Shown piece by piece: positions 51,483-60,859 of a DNA stretch of 64,000 nt. Source of the stretch: JAIBJN01 sp963838795 (lineage in GTDB: Bacteria; Actinomycetota; Thermoleophilia; Gaiellales; Gaiellaceae). Position numbers and translations under genes: made by a program. Positions within the stretch are counted from its first letter, which is position 1; every line of letters starts with the position of its first letter. The DNA is taken from assembly GCA_963838795.1 (NCBI GenBank), contig CAWISL010000018.1, positions 168,795 through 232,794 on the forward strand. Reading direction: 5' to 3'. Under the pieces are notes generated by a model, which was not told the DNA's origin, searched no databases, and saw only the letters and a list, made by a program, of their open reading frames with translations.

Positions 51483-53153
51483 CTACAGGCGGCCGGAGCG
51501 TAGGACGCCCCACACCAGCCAGATGCTGAGAAAGGCCGAGAGGAAGAGCCCGATCGCGGCGACTAGGGGCACCCCGAGGATCATGATGCCCCCTTCGATC
51601 GAGGCCGCGAGGATCCCCGAGGTGACGGCGCCACCGAGAGCGACCATGGCGATGCCGAGGCGGTTGAAGACGATGTCCATGCGCTTGATCAGGTCGTCGA
51701 GGCCCTGGTGGCGGAAGCCGACCTCGATCTGGCCGTCGCGCACCTCCTGGAGGATGTCGTGCACCTGGTACGGCAGCTCCAGCATCATGCTCGCGTAGTT
51801 GCGGGCTTCGTGCTGCGCCCGCGCGGCGACCCGCTGCGGCGTGAAGCGTTCGATCATGAGCTCGCGCGCGTACGGCTTGGCGACCTCGAAGACGTTGAAG
51901 TCCGGATAGAGCGCGACGCCGACGGAGCCGAGCGTGGCGATCGCGCGGTCTAGGAGGATGAAGCGCGTCGGCAGCGTGAGCTGCATGCGGTAGATGAGCG
52001 CGAACGCCTCGCGAATGACCTGGACCGGGTCGATCTCGGCGAGGCTCGCGCCGTAGTAGCGGTCGAAGACGGCGCGCAGCTCGGAGACGAACTCGTCCTC
52101 CCGCTCCTTCGGGTAGCGCACGCCCAGCGAGGCGAGGCGGCGCGGGATCGCCTCGACGTTCTGGTTCACGACCTCGATGAAGAGCCCCGTCAGCTTCGAG
52201 GAGTCGTCCGGGGCAAGCTGGCCGGCGGTGCCGAAGTCCACCAGGCCGATCTGGTCGCTCTGCTCGAGGACGAGGATGTTGGCCGGATGCGGGTCGGCGT
52301 GGAAGAACCCGTGCCGGAAGATCATCGCCATCCACGTCTCGGCCACGCGGTAGGCAATCTGGCGGCGCTCCGACATCGAGTGGGTGTCCATGTCGAGATC
52401 GCGCAGCTGCACGCCTTCGAGCAGCTCGAGCGTGAGCACACGCGCGCGCGAGTAGCTCCAGTAGACGCGCGGGACGCGGACGTGGGGGTACCCGGCGAAG
52501 TTCCGGTGGAACTGCTCGGCGTTGCGCGCCTCGATGCGGTAGTCGAGCTCCTGCCTGATCGAGCGCGCGAACTCGTCGACGACCGCGACGGTGTCGATGA
52601 ACTCGAGCGCGCGAATGCGCTCGCGCGCGAGCCTGGCGAGCTGGTACATGAGCTCGAGATCGGCCTCGATCTGGCGCGGCGCGTTCGGGCGCTGCACCTT
52701 GACGACGACCTCGTGCTCGTTGGGGAGCCTCGCGCGGTGCACCTGCCCGATCGACGCCGCGGCGATCGGCGTCTCCTCGAACTCGAGATAGAGCTGCTCC
52801 AGCGTGAGCCCCAGCTCCTCCTCGACGACCTCGCGGGCCTGCTCGAAGGGGAAGGGCGAGACCGCGTCCTGCAGCGCCTTCAGCTCGAAGACGATGTCGG
52901 GCGGGACGATGTCCGGGCGGGTCGACAGGAGCTGGCCGAACTTGACGAAGGTCGGCCCCAGCTCGTCCAGCATCTCGCGCAGGCGCTGCCCCCGCGGCGA
53001 GCCCTCGGGGTCGACCTCGACCTCACGCCCCAGGCGCGAGCGCACCACCGACGGGCCCCGCGTCTCGAACAGGTAGCCGAACCCGTGCTTGGCGGCGACC
53101 TGGGCGATCTCGGACATCCGCCCCAGCTGCCGCACCGCGGGCCGGGAGCTCAT
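51483..53153 (-). CDS. ABC1/UbiB-family atypical kinase
   Basis: The protein of 556 residues carries the ABC1 kinase-like fold: LGPTFVKFGQLLSTRPDIVP (KxGQ motif), ETPIAAASIGQVHRARLPNE (Ala-rich loop replacing the Gly loop), VVVKVQRP (Lys), FFHADPHPANILVLE and IGLVDFGTAGQL (catalytic Asp and DFG). Two membrane helices end the protein (IMILGVPLVAAIGLFLSAFL). Such proteins act in quinone or lipid metabolism. It lies 4 bp after the phasin-like gene in a run behind yajC and secDF. Confidence 0.92.
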   Translation of the reverse strand: MSSRPAVRQLGRMSEIAQVAAKHGFGYLFETRGPSVVRSRLGREVEVDPEGSPRGQRLREMLDELGPTFVKFGQLLSTRPDIVPPDIVFELKALQDAVSPFPFEQAREVVEEELGLTLEQLYLEFEETPIAAASIGQVHRARLPNEHEVVVKVQRPNAPRQIEADLELMYQLARLARERIRALEFIDTVAVVDEFARSIRQELDYRIEARNAEQFHRNFAGYPHVRVPRVYWSYSRARVLTLELLEGVQLRDLDMDTHSMSERRQIAYRVAETWMAMIFRHGFFHADPHPANILVLEQSDQIGLVDFGTAGQLAPDDSSKLTGLFIEVVNQNVEAIPRRLASLGVRYPKEREDEFVSELRAVFDRYYGASLAEIDPVQVIREAFALIYRMQLTLPTRFILLDRAIATLGSVGVALYPDFNVFEVAKPYARELMIERFTPQRVAARAQHEARNYASMMLELPYQVHDILQEVRDGQIEVGFRHQGLDDLIKRMDIVFNRLGIAMVALGGAVTSGILAASIEGGIMILGVPLVAAIGLFLSAFLSIWLVWGVLRSGRL

Positions 53154-53157
53154 CCGG

Positions 53158-53499
53158 TCAGTCCTTCTCGACCAGCCGGAGACGATGCTCGAGCTGCGCG
53201 AGCCGAAGCTCGAGCTCCTCGTACTCCCGCCGTGTCACGAGCCCGAGCTCGCGGAAGAGCCCGGAGAACGTCGCGCTCGCGCGCTCGCCGACGCGAACCG
53301 CGTCGCCGCGCCAGCGGCCGACAACCTCGTCGACGATCGTGCGCGCCTCCTCGCGGCTGACCTTTCCCCGGCCGACGAGCTCGTCGACGAGCTCCTCGGT
53401 GCGCTCCTTGGTCAGCGCGACGACGCCGACGCCCGCCAGGAGGAGCTCCTCCGCGGTCGAGCGGAGCGAGCGGTCGGCGCCGTTACCGTGCTCGGCCAT
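53158..53499 (-). CDS. Phasin-like / PHA-regulator-like coiled-coil protein
   Basis: The protein of 113 residues reads AEELLLAGVGVVALTKERTE, then VGRGKVSREEARTIVDEVVG, and ends in a heptad-like coil (YEELELRLAQLEHRLRLVEK). This is the pattern of the PhaF/PhaI-like family (helix with VGALALAxERTE, then coil). It may bind lipid bodies or serve as a partner of the ABC1 kinase. Its start overlaps the end of secDF by 17 bp. Confidence 0.7.
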   Translation of the reverse strand: MAEHGNGADRSLRSTAEELLLAGVGVVALTKERTEELVDELVGRGKVSREEARTIVDEVVGRWRGDAVRVGERASATFSGLFRELGLVTRREYEELELRLAQLEHRLRLVEKD

Positions 53500-56302
53500 G
53501 CGGCCTCGCGCGCCGTCGCTTTCGCCGCGCCTCCCGCCGGGCCGCTGCGCCGTCCGCGCCTTCGCTCCCGGCCTGAGCCGGCTCGGCAGAAACGGGCTCC
53601 GAGGTCTCGGCGACCGCGACGGGCTCCTCTTCGGCCACGGGCTCCGGAACGGCCTCCGGCTCCTCCTCCACCTCGTCCGCTTTCCGGTCGGACTGCTCGC
53701 CGACGGTGTCGAGCTTCTCCTGCAGGCCGGCGTCCTTCCGCCGCGCGAACTCGGGCTCGCGCTCCTTCAGCACGGCGAGGAACGGCGTGGCGATGAAGAT
53801 CGTTGAGAACGCGCCCGAGGCGATGCCGATGAGAAGCGCGAACGCGAACTCCTTGAGCGTGTCGCCGCCGAAGAGGATCAGCGAGAGGATCGGCAGCAGC
53901 GTGATGAAGGTCGTCGCGAGCGAGCGGCGGACCGTCTCCCAGAGGGACTGGTTGGCGATGGCGGCGAAGCTCGACTTCCGCATCAGCGGGATGTTCTCCC
54001 GCACGCGGTCGAAGATGATGATCGTGTCGTACATCGAGTAGCCCAGGATGGTGAGCAGGGCGGCCACGGTTGCGGCCGTCACCTCCCAGCCGAAGAGCGC
54101 ATACACGCCCATCGCAACCGTGATGTCGTAGAAGAGCGCCCGGAAGATCGGCAGGGCGAAGACGAACTCGAAGCGGATCGTGACGTAGATGACGATGAGG
54201 ACGAGCGAGGCGATGATCGCGTAGATCGCGCTCCTGAGGATCTGCTCGCTGAAGCTCCCGGACACGTTGCGGATGCCGATCGACTCCGCGCCCAGGTCGT
54301 TCTCGAGCGCGAGCGTGAGCTCGTTCTGGTCGGCTGTGGTCAGCGACTCCGTCTTGATCTGGAACTGCCTGTACTCGCCGCCTGTCTCGTCCCCGCGGCC
54401 CTGGATGACGGCGTCGGCGCGGCCGATGGCGGCCATCTCCTGCCGTACCTCCTCGACCGACGTTGCCTCGGCGGTCTCGAACGACACCTGGCTCCCGCCC
54501 TCGAAGTCGATGCCGAGGTTGAGCCCCTTGAAGATGATCGCGGCGACCGAGATCACCAGGACGACGGTGGCGGTCGTGAACCAGATCCGACGCAGGCCGA
54601 CGATGTCGATCTTCTGCCAGTCCGGGATCTTCTGGGCGCTCGCTCCCATGAACTTCGGGTTGTCGAACCAGCGGAAGCGACTCAGGACGCCGAGCAGCGC
54701 GCGCGTCGCGAGCACTGCGGTGAACATGGAGATCAGCGTCCCCAGGAGGAGCATGAGCGCAAAGCCGCGGACGCCGCCTGTGGCGACCAGGAAGAGCACG
54801 CCCGCCGTGATCATCGTCACGACGTTGGCGTCGACGATGGTGGCGAAGCCCTTCCGGTAGCCGGTGGCGATCGCCGCGCGCACGGACTTGCCGGCGCGCA
54901 CCTCTTCCTTGATGCGCTCGAAGATGACGATGTTCGCGTCGGCCGCGACCCCGATCGTGAGGATGATCCCCGCGATCCCCGGCAGGGTCATCGTCACGTT
55001 GAAGGCGAGAATGGCGCCGTAGAGGAAGACGCCGTAGACGGCGAGGCCGATGATGGCGACGACGCCCAGGAAGCGGTAGACGATCAGCAGGAAGAGGGCG
55101 ACGGCGAGCAGTCCGCCGATGCCCGCGATCAGCGCCTGGCGGAGCGAGTCCTCGCCGAGGGTCGCAGAGACCTGCGTCGAGTCGACCTGCACGAACTCAA
55201 CGGGCAGAGCGCCCGTCTGCAGCACGAGCGCGAGGTCCTTGGCCTCCTCGATCCCGTCGAGACCGGTGATCTGGGCGCTGCCGCCGGCGATGCCGTCCGC
55301 GAGGCTCGGATCGGTGAAGTCGATGATCGGGAAGGAGCGGATCTCGTCGTCGAGCACGATCGCGAAGCTCTGCGCGAACGCCCGCGCGTCGTCCCCGCGA
55401 CCGGTGATCCCGTTCTGCGCCGCGAGGAGCGCGCCTCGCTGCGACAGCTCGCGCGTGATGTCGTGGAACTTGTCCGCGCCGTCGTCCGTGAAGTCCAGGA
55501 GGACGATCGGCTGTCCGGTCTGCGGGTCGAAGTCCTGGCGCGTCCCGTCGGCGTTCAGGTCCTCGCCGGTCAGCTCCGGAATCGGGTTCTCGGCGTCGTT
55601 TGGCTGGTACTTGTAGAGGTAGTACCAGGGCTGAGCCGCGGAGACGCCGCCCGGGCAGGGCTTGGCCGCGGCCGCTGAGTCGTCGGCGTTGGCGTTGATG
55701 CCGCAGGTGAGGACCGCCTGGTTGCTCGGGACGACATAGAACTCGGCACCCTCGGGCGCCTCACCTCCCTCCACCTGCTGGAGGAGCTCCTCCTTTGTCG
55801 CCGCAGGCCCGGCCAGCCGCTGCTTCTCGTCCCCGTAGAGGTACCACTCACGCGCGGTCGTTCCCTCGGGCAGATCGTCCTCCGCCGTGAGGAGCGGGAG
55901 GAGGGTCTCGCTCGGCACCGGGTTCCCGTTCGCGTCCGCGGAGACCGGCTCGACGTCGCCCTGGAGGTCGTAGAACTCGAGCTGCGCCGTCTGTCCGATC
56001 AGCGCGGCCGCCCGCTGCGCGTCGAAGACGCCCGCGAGGTCGACGACGATCTGGTCCGGCTCCTGCGTCCGGATCTCGGGCTCGGAGACGCCGATCCTGT
56101 CGACCCGCTCCCGGATGATCTCGACGGAGCGGTCGAGATCCGCGTCCGTCAGGTCCTGGCCGGCCTCGGGTCGCGCCTCGAGCACGACCTCGAGGCCGCC
56201 CTGGAGGTCGAGGCCGAGCGTCGGCTCGCGGAAGTAGCCGAACGTGACGACCGCGGCGATGGCGCCAAGGAGGACGAGGAGGATGAGGAGGTAGCGACGC
56301 AC
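53483..56302 (-). CDS. secDF: Fused protein-export protein SecDF
   Basis: The protein of 939 residues joins SecD and SecF. SecD: TLGLDLQGGLEVVLEARPEA, IIRERVDRIGVSEPEI, P1 domain, then GLLAVALFLLIVYRFLGVVA and ADANIVIFERIKEEVRAGKS. SecF: GLNLGIDFEGGSQVSFETAE, AIIASLVLIVIYVTIRFEFV, YDTIIIFDRVREN and FALLIGIASGAFSTIFIATP. Twelve membrane helices are expected. It uses the proton gradient to pull proteins out of the SecYEG channel. A charged tail follows (EEEPEAVPEPVAEEEPVAVA, then an Arg-rich end). The fusion is continuous, with no stop between halves. GTG 56302 lies 15 bp after yajC. Confidence 0.95.
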   Translation of the reverse strand: MRRYLLILLVLLGAIAAVVTFGYFREPTLGLDLQGGLEVVLEARPEAGQDLTDADLDRSVEIIRERVDRIGVSEPEIRTQEPDQIVVDLAGVFDAQRAAALIGQTAQLEFYDLQGDVEPVSADANGNPVPSETLLPLLTAEDDLPEGTTAREWYLYGDEKQRLAGPAATKEELLQQVEGGEAPEGAEFYVVPSNQAVLTCGINANADDSAAAAKPCPGGVSAAQPWYYLYKYQPNDAENPIPELTGEDLNADGTRQDFDPQTGQPIVLLDFTDDGADKFHDITRELSQRGALLAAQNGITGRGDDARAFAQSFAIVLDDEIRSFPIIDFTDPSLADGIAGGSAQITGLDGIEEAKDLALVLQTGALPVEFVQVDSTQVSATLGEDSLRQALIAGIGGLLAVALFLLIVYRFLGVVAIIGLAVYGVFLYGAILAFNVTMTLPGIAGIILTIGVAADANIVIFERIKEEVRAGKSVRAAIATGYRKGFATIVDANVVTMITAGVLFLVATGGVRGFALMLLLGTLISMFTAVLATRALLGVLSRFRWFDNPKFMGASAQKIPDWQKIDIVGLRRIWFTTATVVLVISVAAIIFKGLNLGIDFEGGSQVSFETAEATSVEEVRQEMAAIGRADAVIQGRGDETGGEYRQFQIKTESLTTADQNELTLALENDLGAESIGIRNVSGSFSEQILRSAIYAIIASLVLIVIYVTIRFEFVFALPIFRALFYDITVAMGVYALFGWEVTAATVAALLTILGYSMYDTIIIFDRVRENIPLMRKSSFAAIANQSLWETVRRSLATTFITLLPILSLILFGGDTLKEFAFALLIGIASGAFSTIFIATPFLAVLKEREPEFARRKDAGLQEKLDTVGEQSDRKADEVEEEPEAVPEPVAEEEPVAVAETSEPVSAEPAQAGSEGADGAAARREARRKRRRARPHGRAR

Positions 56303-56317
56303 GCGGTAGGAGGTGCC

Positions 56318-56686
56318 CTAGCGGCTGGTCTGCTCCTCGGCCACGGGCTCGGGCTCCTCGGCGGCCTCGGGCTCCGGAGCCGTCTCGGGCTCGGGCGCCT
56401 CTTCGGGCTCGTCGGCCATCTCGGCGGCCTCCTCCGGCGTCACCTTGTTGGCGATCGCGCGCCGCGAGACGGCGATCCTCACGTCGGCGTCGACCTCGAG
56501 CTGCACACGCTCGTCGTCGAGGCCGGTGACCTCGCCGTAGATGCCCCCTGCGGTGATCACCTCATCCCCGACCTGCAGGTTCTGGAGCATCTCCTGGACG
56601 CGCTTGGCCTGCTGGCGCTGCGGACGGATCAGCAGCAGGTACAGGAACACGAGCAACACGAGAAAGAAGATGAAGATTGGATCCAC
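56318..56686 (-). CDS. yajC: Preprotein translocase subunit YajC
   Basis: The 122-residue protein has one N-terminal helix (IFIFFLVLLVFLYLLLIRPQ) and a small beta domain (LQVGDEVITAGGIYGEVTGL), with a long Glu/Pro-rich acidic tail. It partners SecDF. GTG 56686 follows AGGAGG by 8 bp. Confidence 0.94.
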   Translation of the reverse strand: MDPIFIFFLVLLVFLYLLLIRPQRQQAKRVQEMLQNLQVGDEVITAGGIYGEVTGLDDERVQLEVDADVRIAVSRRAIANKVTPEEAAEMADEPEEAPEPETAPEPEAAEEPEPVAEEQTSR

Positions 56687-56802
56687 TTGCCGAGCCTCCT
56701 AGCAGGCTGCCTCGATCACCTCGGACCGCTCAGATACTGCGTCCTCGAGGTGGACGGAAACGCACGTCGTGCGGCGAAAAGGTAGCAGGCGGCGACCTCC
56801 CG

Positions 56803-57930
56803 TCAGGCGTCGAGTCGACGCAGCGAGTCCGTCTTGAACGCCGCCAGCTCGCCACGCTCGACGGCTGCGCGCGCCCCCGCAGTCAGGTCGAGGAGGAAGC
56901 GAAGGTTGTGCTCTGAGAGCAGGACGAGGCCCAGCAGCTCCTGCTGGTTGAGCAGGTGCCGCAGGTACGCGCGCGTAAAGCCGGTGCACGCGCGGCACGG
57001 ACATCCGTCCTGGAGCGGCTCGGAGTCGCGCGCGAAGCGTGCGTTGCGCAGGTTCAGCCGCCCTTCCCAGGTCAGCGCGGAGCCGGTGCGGCCGAGCCGC
57101 GTCGGCAGGACGCAGTCGAACATGTCCACGCCCCGCTCGATCACCTCCAGGATGCCGGCCGGATCGCCGATGCCCATGAAGTAGCGGGGCTGCTCCCGAG
57201 GGAGGCAAGGGGCGGCCCAGGCGACCGTGTCGAGCATCGCGTCGCGGTCCTCCCCCACGCTGAGGCCGCCGAGCGCGTGCCCGTCGAAGCCGAGAGCCGC
57301 GATCTCCTCGACGGAGCGGCGGCGCAGCTCGGGATCCGTGCCTCCCTGCGCGATCCCGAAGAGCAGCTGGCCGTCGGCGCGCGGCGCGCCGAGCTGGCGC
57401 TCGGCCCACCGGGTGGTGCGCTCGGCGGCGAGCGCGAGCTGCTCCCGCGATGCGTCTCCCGGCAGGCAGATGTCGAGGCACATGGCGATGTCCGAGCCCA
57501 GCTCCGCCTGGATCGCGGCCGCGAGCTCCGGCGTGAAGCGTGCCTCCTCCCCGTCGTAGACCGAGCGGAAGGTGACGCCGTCGTCGTCGGCGCGCACGAT
57601 CGTGTCGCGGAGCGAGAACACCTGGAAGCCACCGGAGTCGGTGAGGATGGGACCGTCCCAGCCCATGAAGCGATGGAGCCCGCCGAGCTCGGCGATCGTC
57701 GCCTCGCCCGGCCGGAAGTGGAGGTGGTAGGTGTTGCCGAGCACGATCGTCGTCCCGAGCTCGCGCAGCCGCTCAGGATCGAGCCCCTTGACCGTCGCCT
57801 TGGTGCCGACCGGCATGAACGCCGGCGTGGGCACGTCGCCGTGAGCCGTGCGGAGAACGCCCGCGCGCGCAGCCCCGTCGGTCGCCGTCACCGTGAAGCT
57901 CACTGGACGCTTCCCTTGCACTTTCGACAC
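56803..57930 (-). CDS. tgt: Queuine tRNA-ribosyltransferase (TGT)
   Basis: The 375-residue enzyme swaps guanine 34 of certain tRNAs for preQ1. Signatures: AFMPVGTKATVKGLDPERLR, TDSGGFQVFSL (Asp nucleophile region), FGIAQGGTDPELRRRSVEEI, GGLSVGE, MGIGDPAGILEVIERGVDMF with DCVLPTR, and the zinc site CPCRACTGFTRAYLRHLLNQ with the later His in SEHN. The start is GTG 57930. Confidence 0.96.
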   Translation of the reverse strand: MSKVQGKRPVSFTVTATDGAARAGVLRTAHGDVPTPAFMPVGTKATVKGLDPERLRELGTTIVLGNTYHLHFRPGEATIAELGGLHRFMGWDGPILTDSGGFQVFSLRDTIVRADDDGVTFRSVYDGEEARFTPELAAAIQAELGSDIAMCLDICLPGDASREQLALAAERTTRWAERQLGAPRADGQLLFGIAQGGTDPELRRRSVEEIAALGFDGHALGGLSVGEDRDAMLDTVAWAAPCLPREQPRYFMGIGDPAGILEVIERGVDMFDCVLPTRLGRTGSALTWEGRLNLRNARFARDSEPLQDGCPCRACTGFTRAYLRHLLNQQELLGLVLLSEHNLRFLLDLTAGARAAVERGELAAFKTDSLRRLDA

Positions 57931-58018
57931 GATCCGTCTCCCATGCGCGCGCCTTTCGACGCTACGCTCGAAGGCGGGTGGTGGGATGGGGTGCCCCGGT
58001 CCACTACTCGCGAGGCGG

Positions 58019-58957
58019 TCACAGCAGCAGCATCGCGTCGCCGAAGGAGTAAAAACGGTACCGCTCCGCGATCGCCGTCCTGTACAGCCGTCGCGTCTCC
58101 TCCACGCCGGCGAAGGCCATCACGAGGGCGAGGAGCGTCGATCGCGGAAGGTGGAAGTTCGTCACGAGGGCGTCGACCCGCTCGAACTCGAAGCCCGGCG
58201 TGACGAAGAGGCTCGTGCGACCCTGGAGCGGTGCGCCGCGCGCCAGCGACTCCAGCACCCGCACCGTCGTCGTCCCGACGGCGGCGACGCGCCCGGCGTC
58301 ACGAATCCGCTCCCACGCTCGCCCCTCGACCCGGTAGCGCTCGCTGTGGATCTCGTGCTGGTCGAGGTCGTCGGCGGAGACCGGACGGAACGTGTCCAGC
58401 CCGACGTGGAGTGTGACCCGCTCGACGTCGAGGCGGGAGAGCAGCTCCGGCGTGAAGTGGAGGCCCGCCGTCGGGGCCGCGGCCGAGCCGTCCTCCTCCG
58501 CGTACACCGTCTGGTAGCGCTGGGGGTCGGCGAGCGGCTCGACGATGTACGGAGGAAGCGGCGCCTCGCCGGCAGGCGGCCCCTGCAGCCGGACGAGCCA
58601 GCGCCCGTCGCCCCGGTGCTCGACCAGCTCGACCTCGCCCAGGGTCATGCCCCCACGAAGCCGACTCGTCGGGCGCGCGAGCGCCTCCCAGAGCCCGTCG
58701 CCGCACGGCTCGAGCAGGAGCACCTCGGCCTCGCCCCCCGACGGGCGCCGCAGGCGCAGGCGGGCCGGCACGACGCGCGTGTCGTTGACGACGACGAGCG
58801 CGTCGGGAAGCTCGTCGGGAAGGTCGCGAAAGCGCCGGTGGCGGACCGCGTCAGTCCGGCGCTCGTAGACCAGCAGGCGAGACTCGTCGCGCTGCGGCAG
58901 GGGTCGCTGCGCGATCAGCTCCGGGGGTAGGTCGTAGTCGAGCTCGGCGGTTCTCAT
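58019..58957 (-). CDS. queA: S-adenosylmethionine:tRNA ribosyltransferase-isomerase
   Basis: The 312-residue enzyme turns preQ1 in tRNA into epoxyqueuosine. Signatures: YDLPPELIAQRPLPQRDESR, VVNDTRVVPARLRLR, APTAGLHFTPELL, VTLHVGLDTFRPV, VGTTTVRVLES and PGFEFERVDALVTNFHLPRS. ATG 58957 is chosen where the family begins. It lies 88 bp before tgt on the same strand and shares a promoter site with the divergent coiled-coil gene. Confidence 0.96.
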   Translation of the reverse strand: MRTAELDYDLPPELIAQRPLPQRDESRLLVYERRTDAVRHRRFRDLPDELPDALVVVNDTRVVPARLRLRRPSGGEAEVLLLEPCGDGLWEALARPTSRLRGGMTLGEVELVEHRGDGRWLVRLQGPPAGEAPLPPYIVEPLADPQRYQTVYAEEDGSAAAPTAGLHFTPELLSRLDVERVTLHVGLDTFRPVSADDLDQHEIHSERYRVEGRAWERIRDAGRVAAVGTTTVRVLESLARGAPLQGRTSLFVTPGFEFERVDALVTNFHLPRSTLLALVMAFAGVEETRRLYRTAIAERYRFYSFGDAMLLL

Positions 58958-58971
58958 GCGGTCCGACGCCA

Positions 58972-58981
58972 AGGGTAGATT
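58972..58981. promoter_or_regulatory. Overlapping divergent -10 elements (queA and coiled-coil gene)
   Basis: On the plus strand TAGATT (58976-58981) lies 8 bp before ATG 58990. On the minus strand TACCCT (58972-58977) faces queA, 14 bp before its ATG. The boxes share the TA step 58976-58977, the same geometry as at 6814-6823. Confidence 0.45.
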
Positions 58982-58989
58982 CCGGACAG

Positions 58990-59454
58990 ATGGATCGCGC
59001 AGCGTTGGAACGCGCCCACGCACGCCTTGCCGAAGCCCGGGAGGAGCGACCAAGCCGCGTCGACCTTGAAGGCGCGCTAGAGCGAGCTGAGAACGCGCTC
59101 GACCAGCTCGCCCGGACCACGGCGGAGCTGGAGGCGGTCGTTCCCGAACGGCTGGGAGCCGCGATCGAGGAGAGCATGCATGCGGAGGTCCTTCCGGTCG
59201 CGCGCCAGATCGCGGAGGTGCGCGGGCTGACCGGCCAGCTCGTCCGGCGGCTCGAGGGGCTGCAGGGCGAGATGGCGGCGGAGCGGCGGGACCGGCGAGA
59301 GGACCTAGCCCTCCTCGTCGACCTGATCAGCTCGGGCTGGCGCGGCGTGGAGCGGCGCCTCGACCGCGCCGAGCGCATCCTCGACCGCCTGGAGCGGTCG
59401 CTCGAGGAGCGGCCGGGAGCCGCCCTCTACCAGATCGACGGCCGGCAGGCCTAG
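58990..59454 (+). CDS. Coiled-coil protein of unknown function
   Basis: The 154-residue protein is helical and rich in Leu, Glu and Arg with heptad-like spacing, for example EGALERAENALDQLARTTAE and QLVRRLEGLQGEMAAERRDR, then VERRLDRAERILDRLERSLE. It has no hydrophobic anchor. Function unknown. The ATG lies 8 bp after a TAGATT box. It ends 3 bp from the convergent histidine kinase gene. Confidence 0.7.
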   Translation: MDRAALERAHARLAEAREERPSRVDLEGALERAENALDQLARTTAELEAVVPERLGAAIEESMHAEVLPVARQIAEVRGLTGQLVRRLEGLQGEMAAERRDRREDLALLVDLISSGWRGVERRLDRAERILDRLERSLEERPGAALYQIDGRQA

Positions 59455-59457
59455 GCT

Positions 59458-60840
59458 CTACGCGGTCGGGAGGTGGAGCTCGAAGCGGGAGCCGCGCCCC
59501 ATTACCGAGTCCAAGGTCAGGTCGCCGCCGAGCGCTTGGGCTAGCTCACGCGAGATGGCCAGGCCCAGCCCGGTACCCTCGCCGTTCTCGCTCACGAACG
59601 GCCTGAAGACGCGGTCCCGCTCGCCGGGCGGGATCCCCGGGCCGGAGTCCGTCACGGCCACCGAGACCGCTCCGTTGGACTGCGACAACGCGAGCGAGAT
59701 CGAGCCGCCGTCGGGCGTCCACGAGAACGCGTTCGCAAGCAGGTTGGAGACGATCTGGAGGACCCGGTCTCCGTCGGTCTGGACGACGGGATCGGCGCCG
59801 AGCGCAAGCTCGTAGTGGATGTCGCGGCGGCGCGCCTCCTCGGCGAACGACTGGTAGCCCTGCTCGACGAGCCGCTGCAGCTCGACCTCCTCCTCCGCCA
59901 GCGTGAAGCTGTGCGCCTCCAGCCGGGCGAGGTCGACGAGGTCACCGACGAGCCGCGCGAGGCGATCCGTCGCAGCGCGGATCACCTCGAGCGAGGCCGC
60001 CCTGGCCTCCGGATCGTCCGCGAGCCCCTCGCGGAGGACCCCGACGTGGCCGCGGATCGCGGTCAGCGGCGTCCGCAGCTCGTGCGAGACGCGGACGAGG
60101 AAGTTGCGCTCGTACGCCTCGGCCTCGGCAAGCCGCTCCGTCATCTCGCGAAACCGCTCCGTGAGATGGCCGATCTCGTCGCTGGACCGCGGCTCGGGAA
60201 GCTCGGCCGCATAGCGTCGCTCCGCGACCTCGTCCGCGGCCCGCGAGAGGGCGAGGAGCGGCTTGGTCAGACGCCGGCTCAAGTACCACACGAGCAGAAG
60301 GGCGGTCGCGAGCCCCGCCAGGAACGCGATGCCCAGGCGGCGGGTGAGATCCATCCAGCGCGCCTGCAGCTCGGCCTGGGGCTTGGCGACGACGATCGCC
60401 CCGAAGGTCTCGCCGCCGAGCCGGATCGGATACGCCGCCGCGAGATAGGTGCGCTCGGCGCCAGGCGGCTGGAAGTCGAACGTCTGCACGCGGCCGGCAT
60501 CCAGCGCCTCTTCGTCCAGGAGGCTGAGCGGAAGCGTCCGCAGCCCGGATGCCTGGCCTGGGAAGATCTCGACGCCCGCGTAGTAGAGCTGAGACCCGGT
60601 CGCCTCCTCGAGCGAGGGCGGGGCGAAGCGCGGCGCTTGGAGGCCCTCGTCGACGCTCGTGGTCGCCTGGAGCGTGTACAGCTCGGCGAGGCCTTCGGCC
60701 TGGCGGCGAAGCTCCGCGAGCGTCCGCGCGCGGGTGTCATCCTGGAAGAATCGAACGGCGATGGCCGCGGTCACGAGGGCCGCCACCAGCACGCCGACGA
60801 GGAAGATCGCTGGGAGCCGGAAGCGCAGCGAGCGCAGCAC
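59458..60840 (-). CDS. Sensor histidine kinase
   Basis: The protein of 460 residues has two membrane helices (about 9-31 and 168-187) around an extracytoplasmic sensor of about 130 residues, a HAMP linker (LTKPLLALSRAADEVAERRY), the H-box with His253 (FLVRVSHELRTPLTAIRGHV), and the ATPase boxes IVSNLLANAFSWTP (N), VTDSGPGIPPGERDRVF (G1) and GEGTGLGLAISRELA (G2). The signal is unknown. It follows its response regulator by 19 bp. Confidence 0.94.
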   Translation of the reverse strand: MLRSLRFRLPAIFLVGVLVAALVTAAIAVRFFQDDTRARTLAELRRQAEGLAELYTLQATTSVDEGLQAPRFAPPSLEEATGSQLYYAGVEIFPGQASGLRTLPLSLLDEEALDAGRVQTFDFQPPGAERTYLAAAYPIRLGGETFGAIVVAKPQAELQARWMDLTRRLGIAFLAGLATALLLVWYLSRRLTKPLLALSRAADEVAERRYAAELPEPRSSDEIGHLTERFREMTERLAEAEAYERNFLVRVSHELRTPLTAIRGHVGVLREGLADDPEARAASLEVIRAATDRLARLVGDLVDLARLEAHSFTLAEEEVELQRLVEQGYQSFAEEARRRDIHYELALGADPVVQTDGDRVLQIVSNLLANAFSWTPDGGSISLALSQSNGAVSVAVTDSGPGIPPGERDRVFRPFVSENGEGTGLGLAISRELAQALGGDLTLDSVMGRGSRFELHLPTA

Positions 60841-60859
60841 CGTGCTGCCTAACCGGGCA

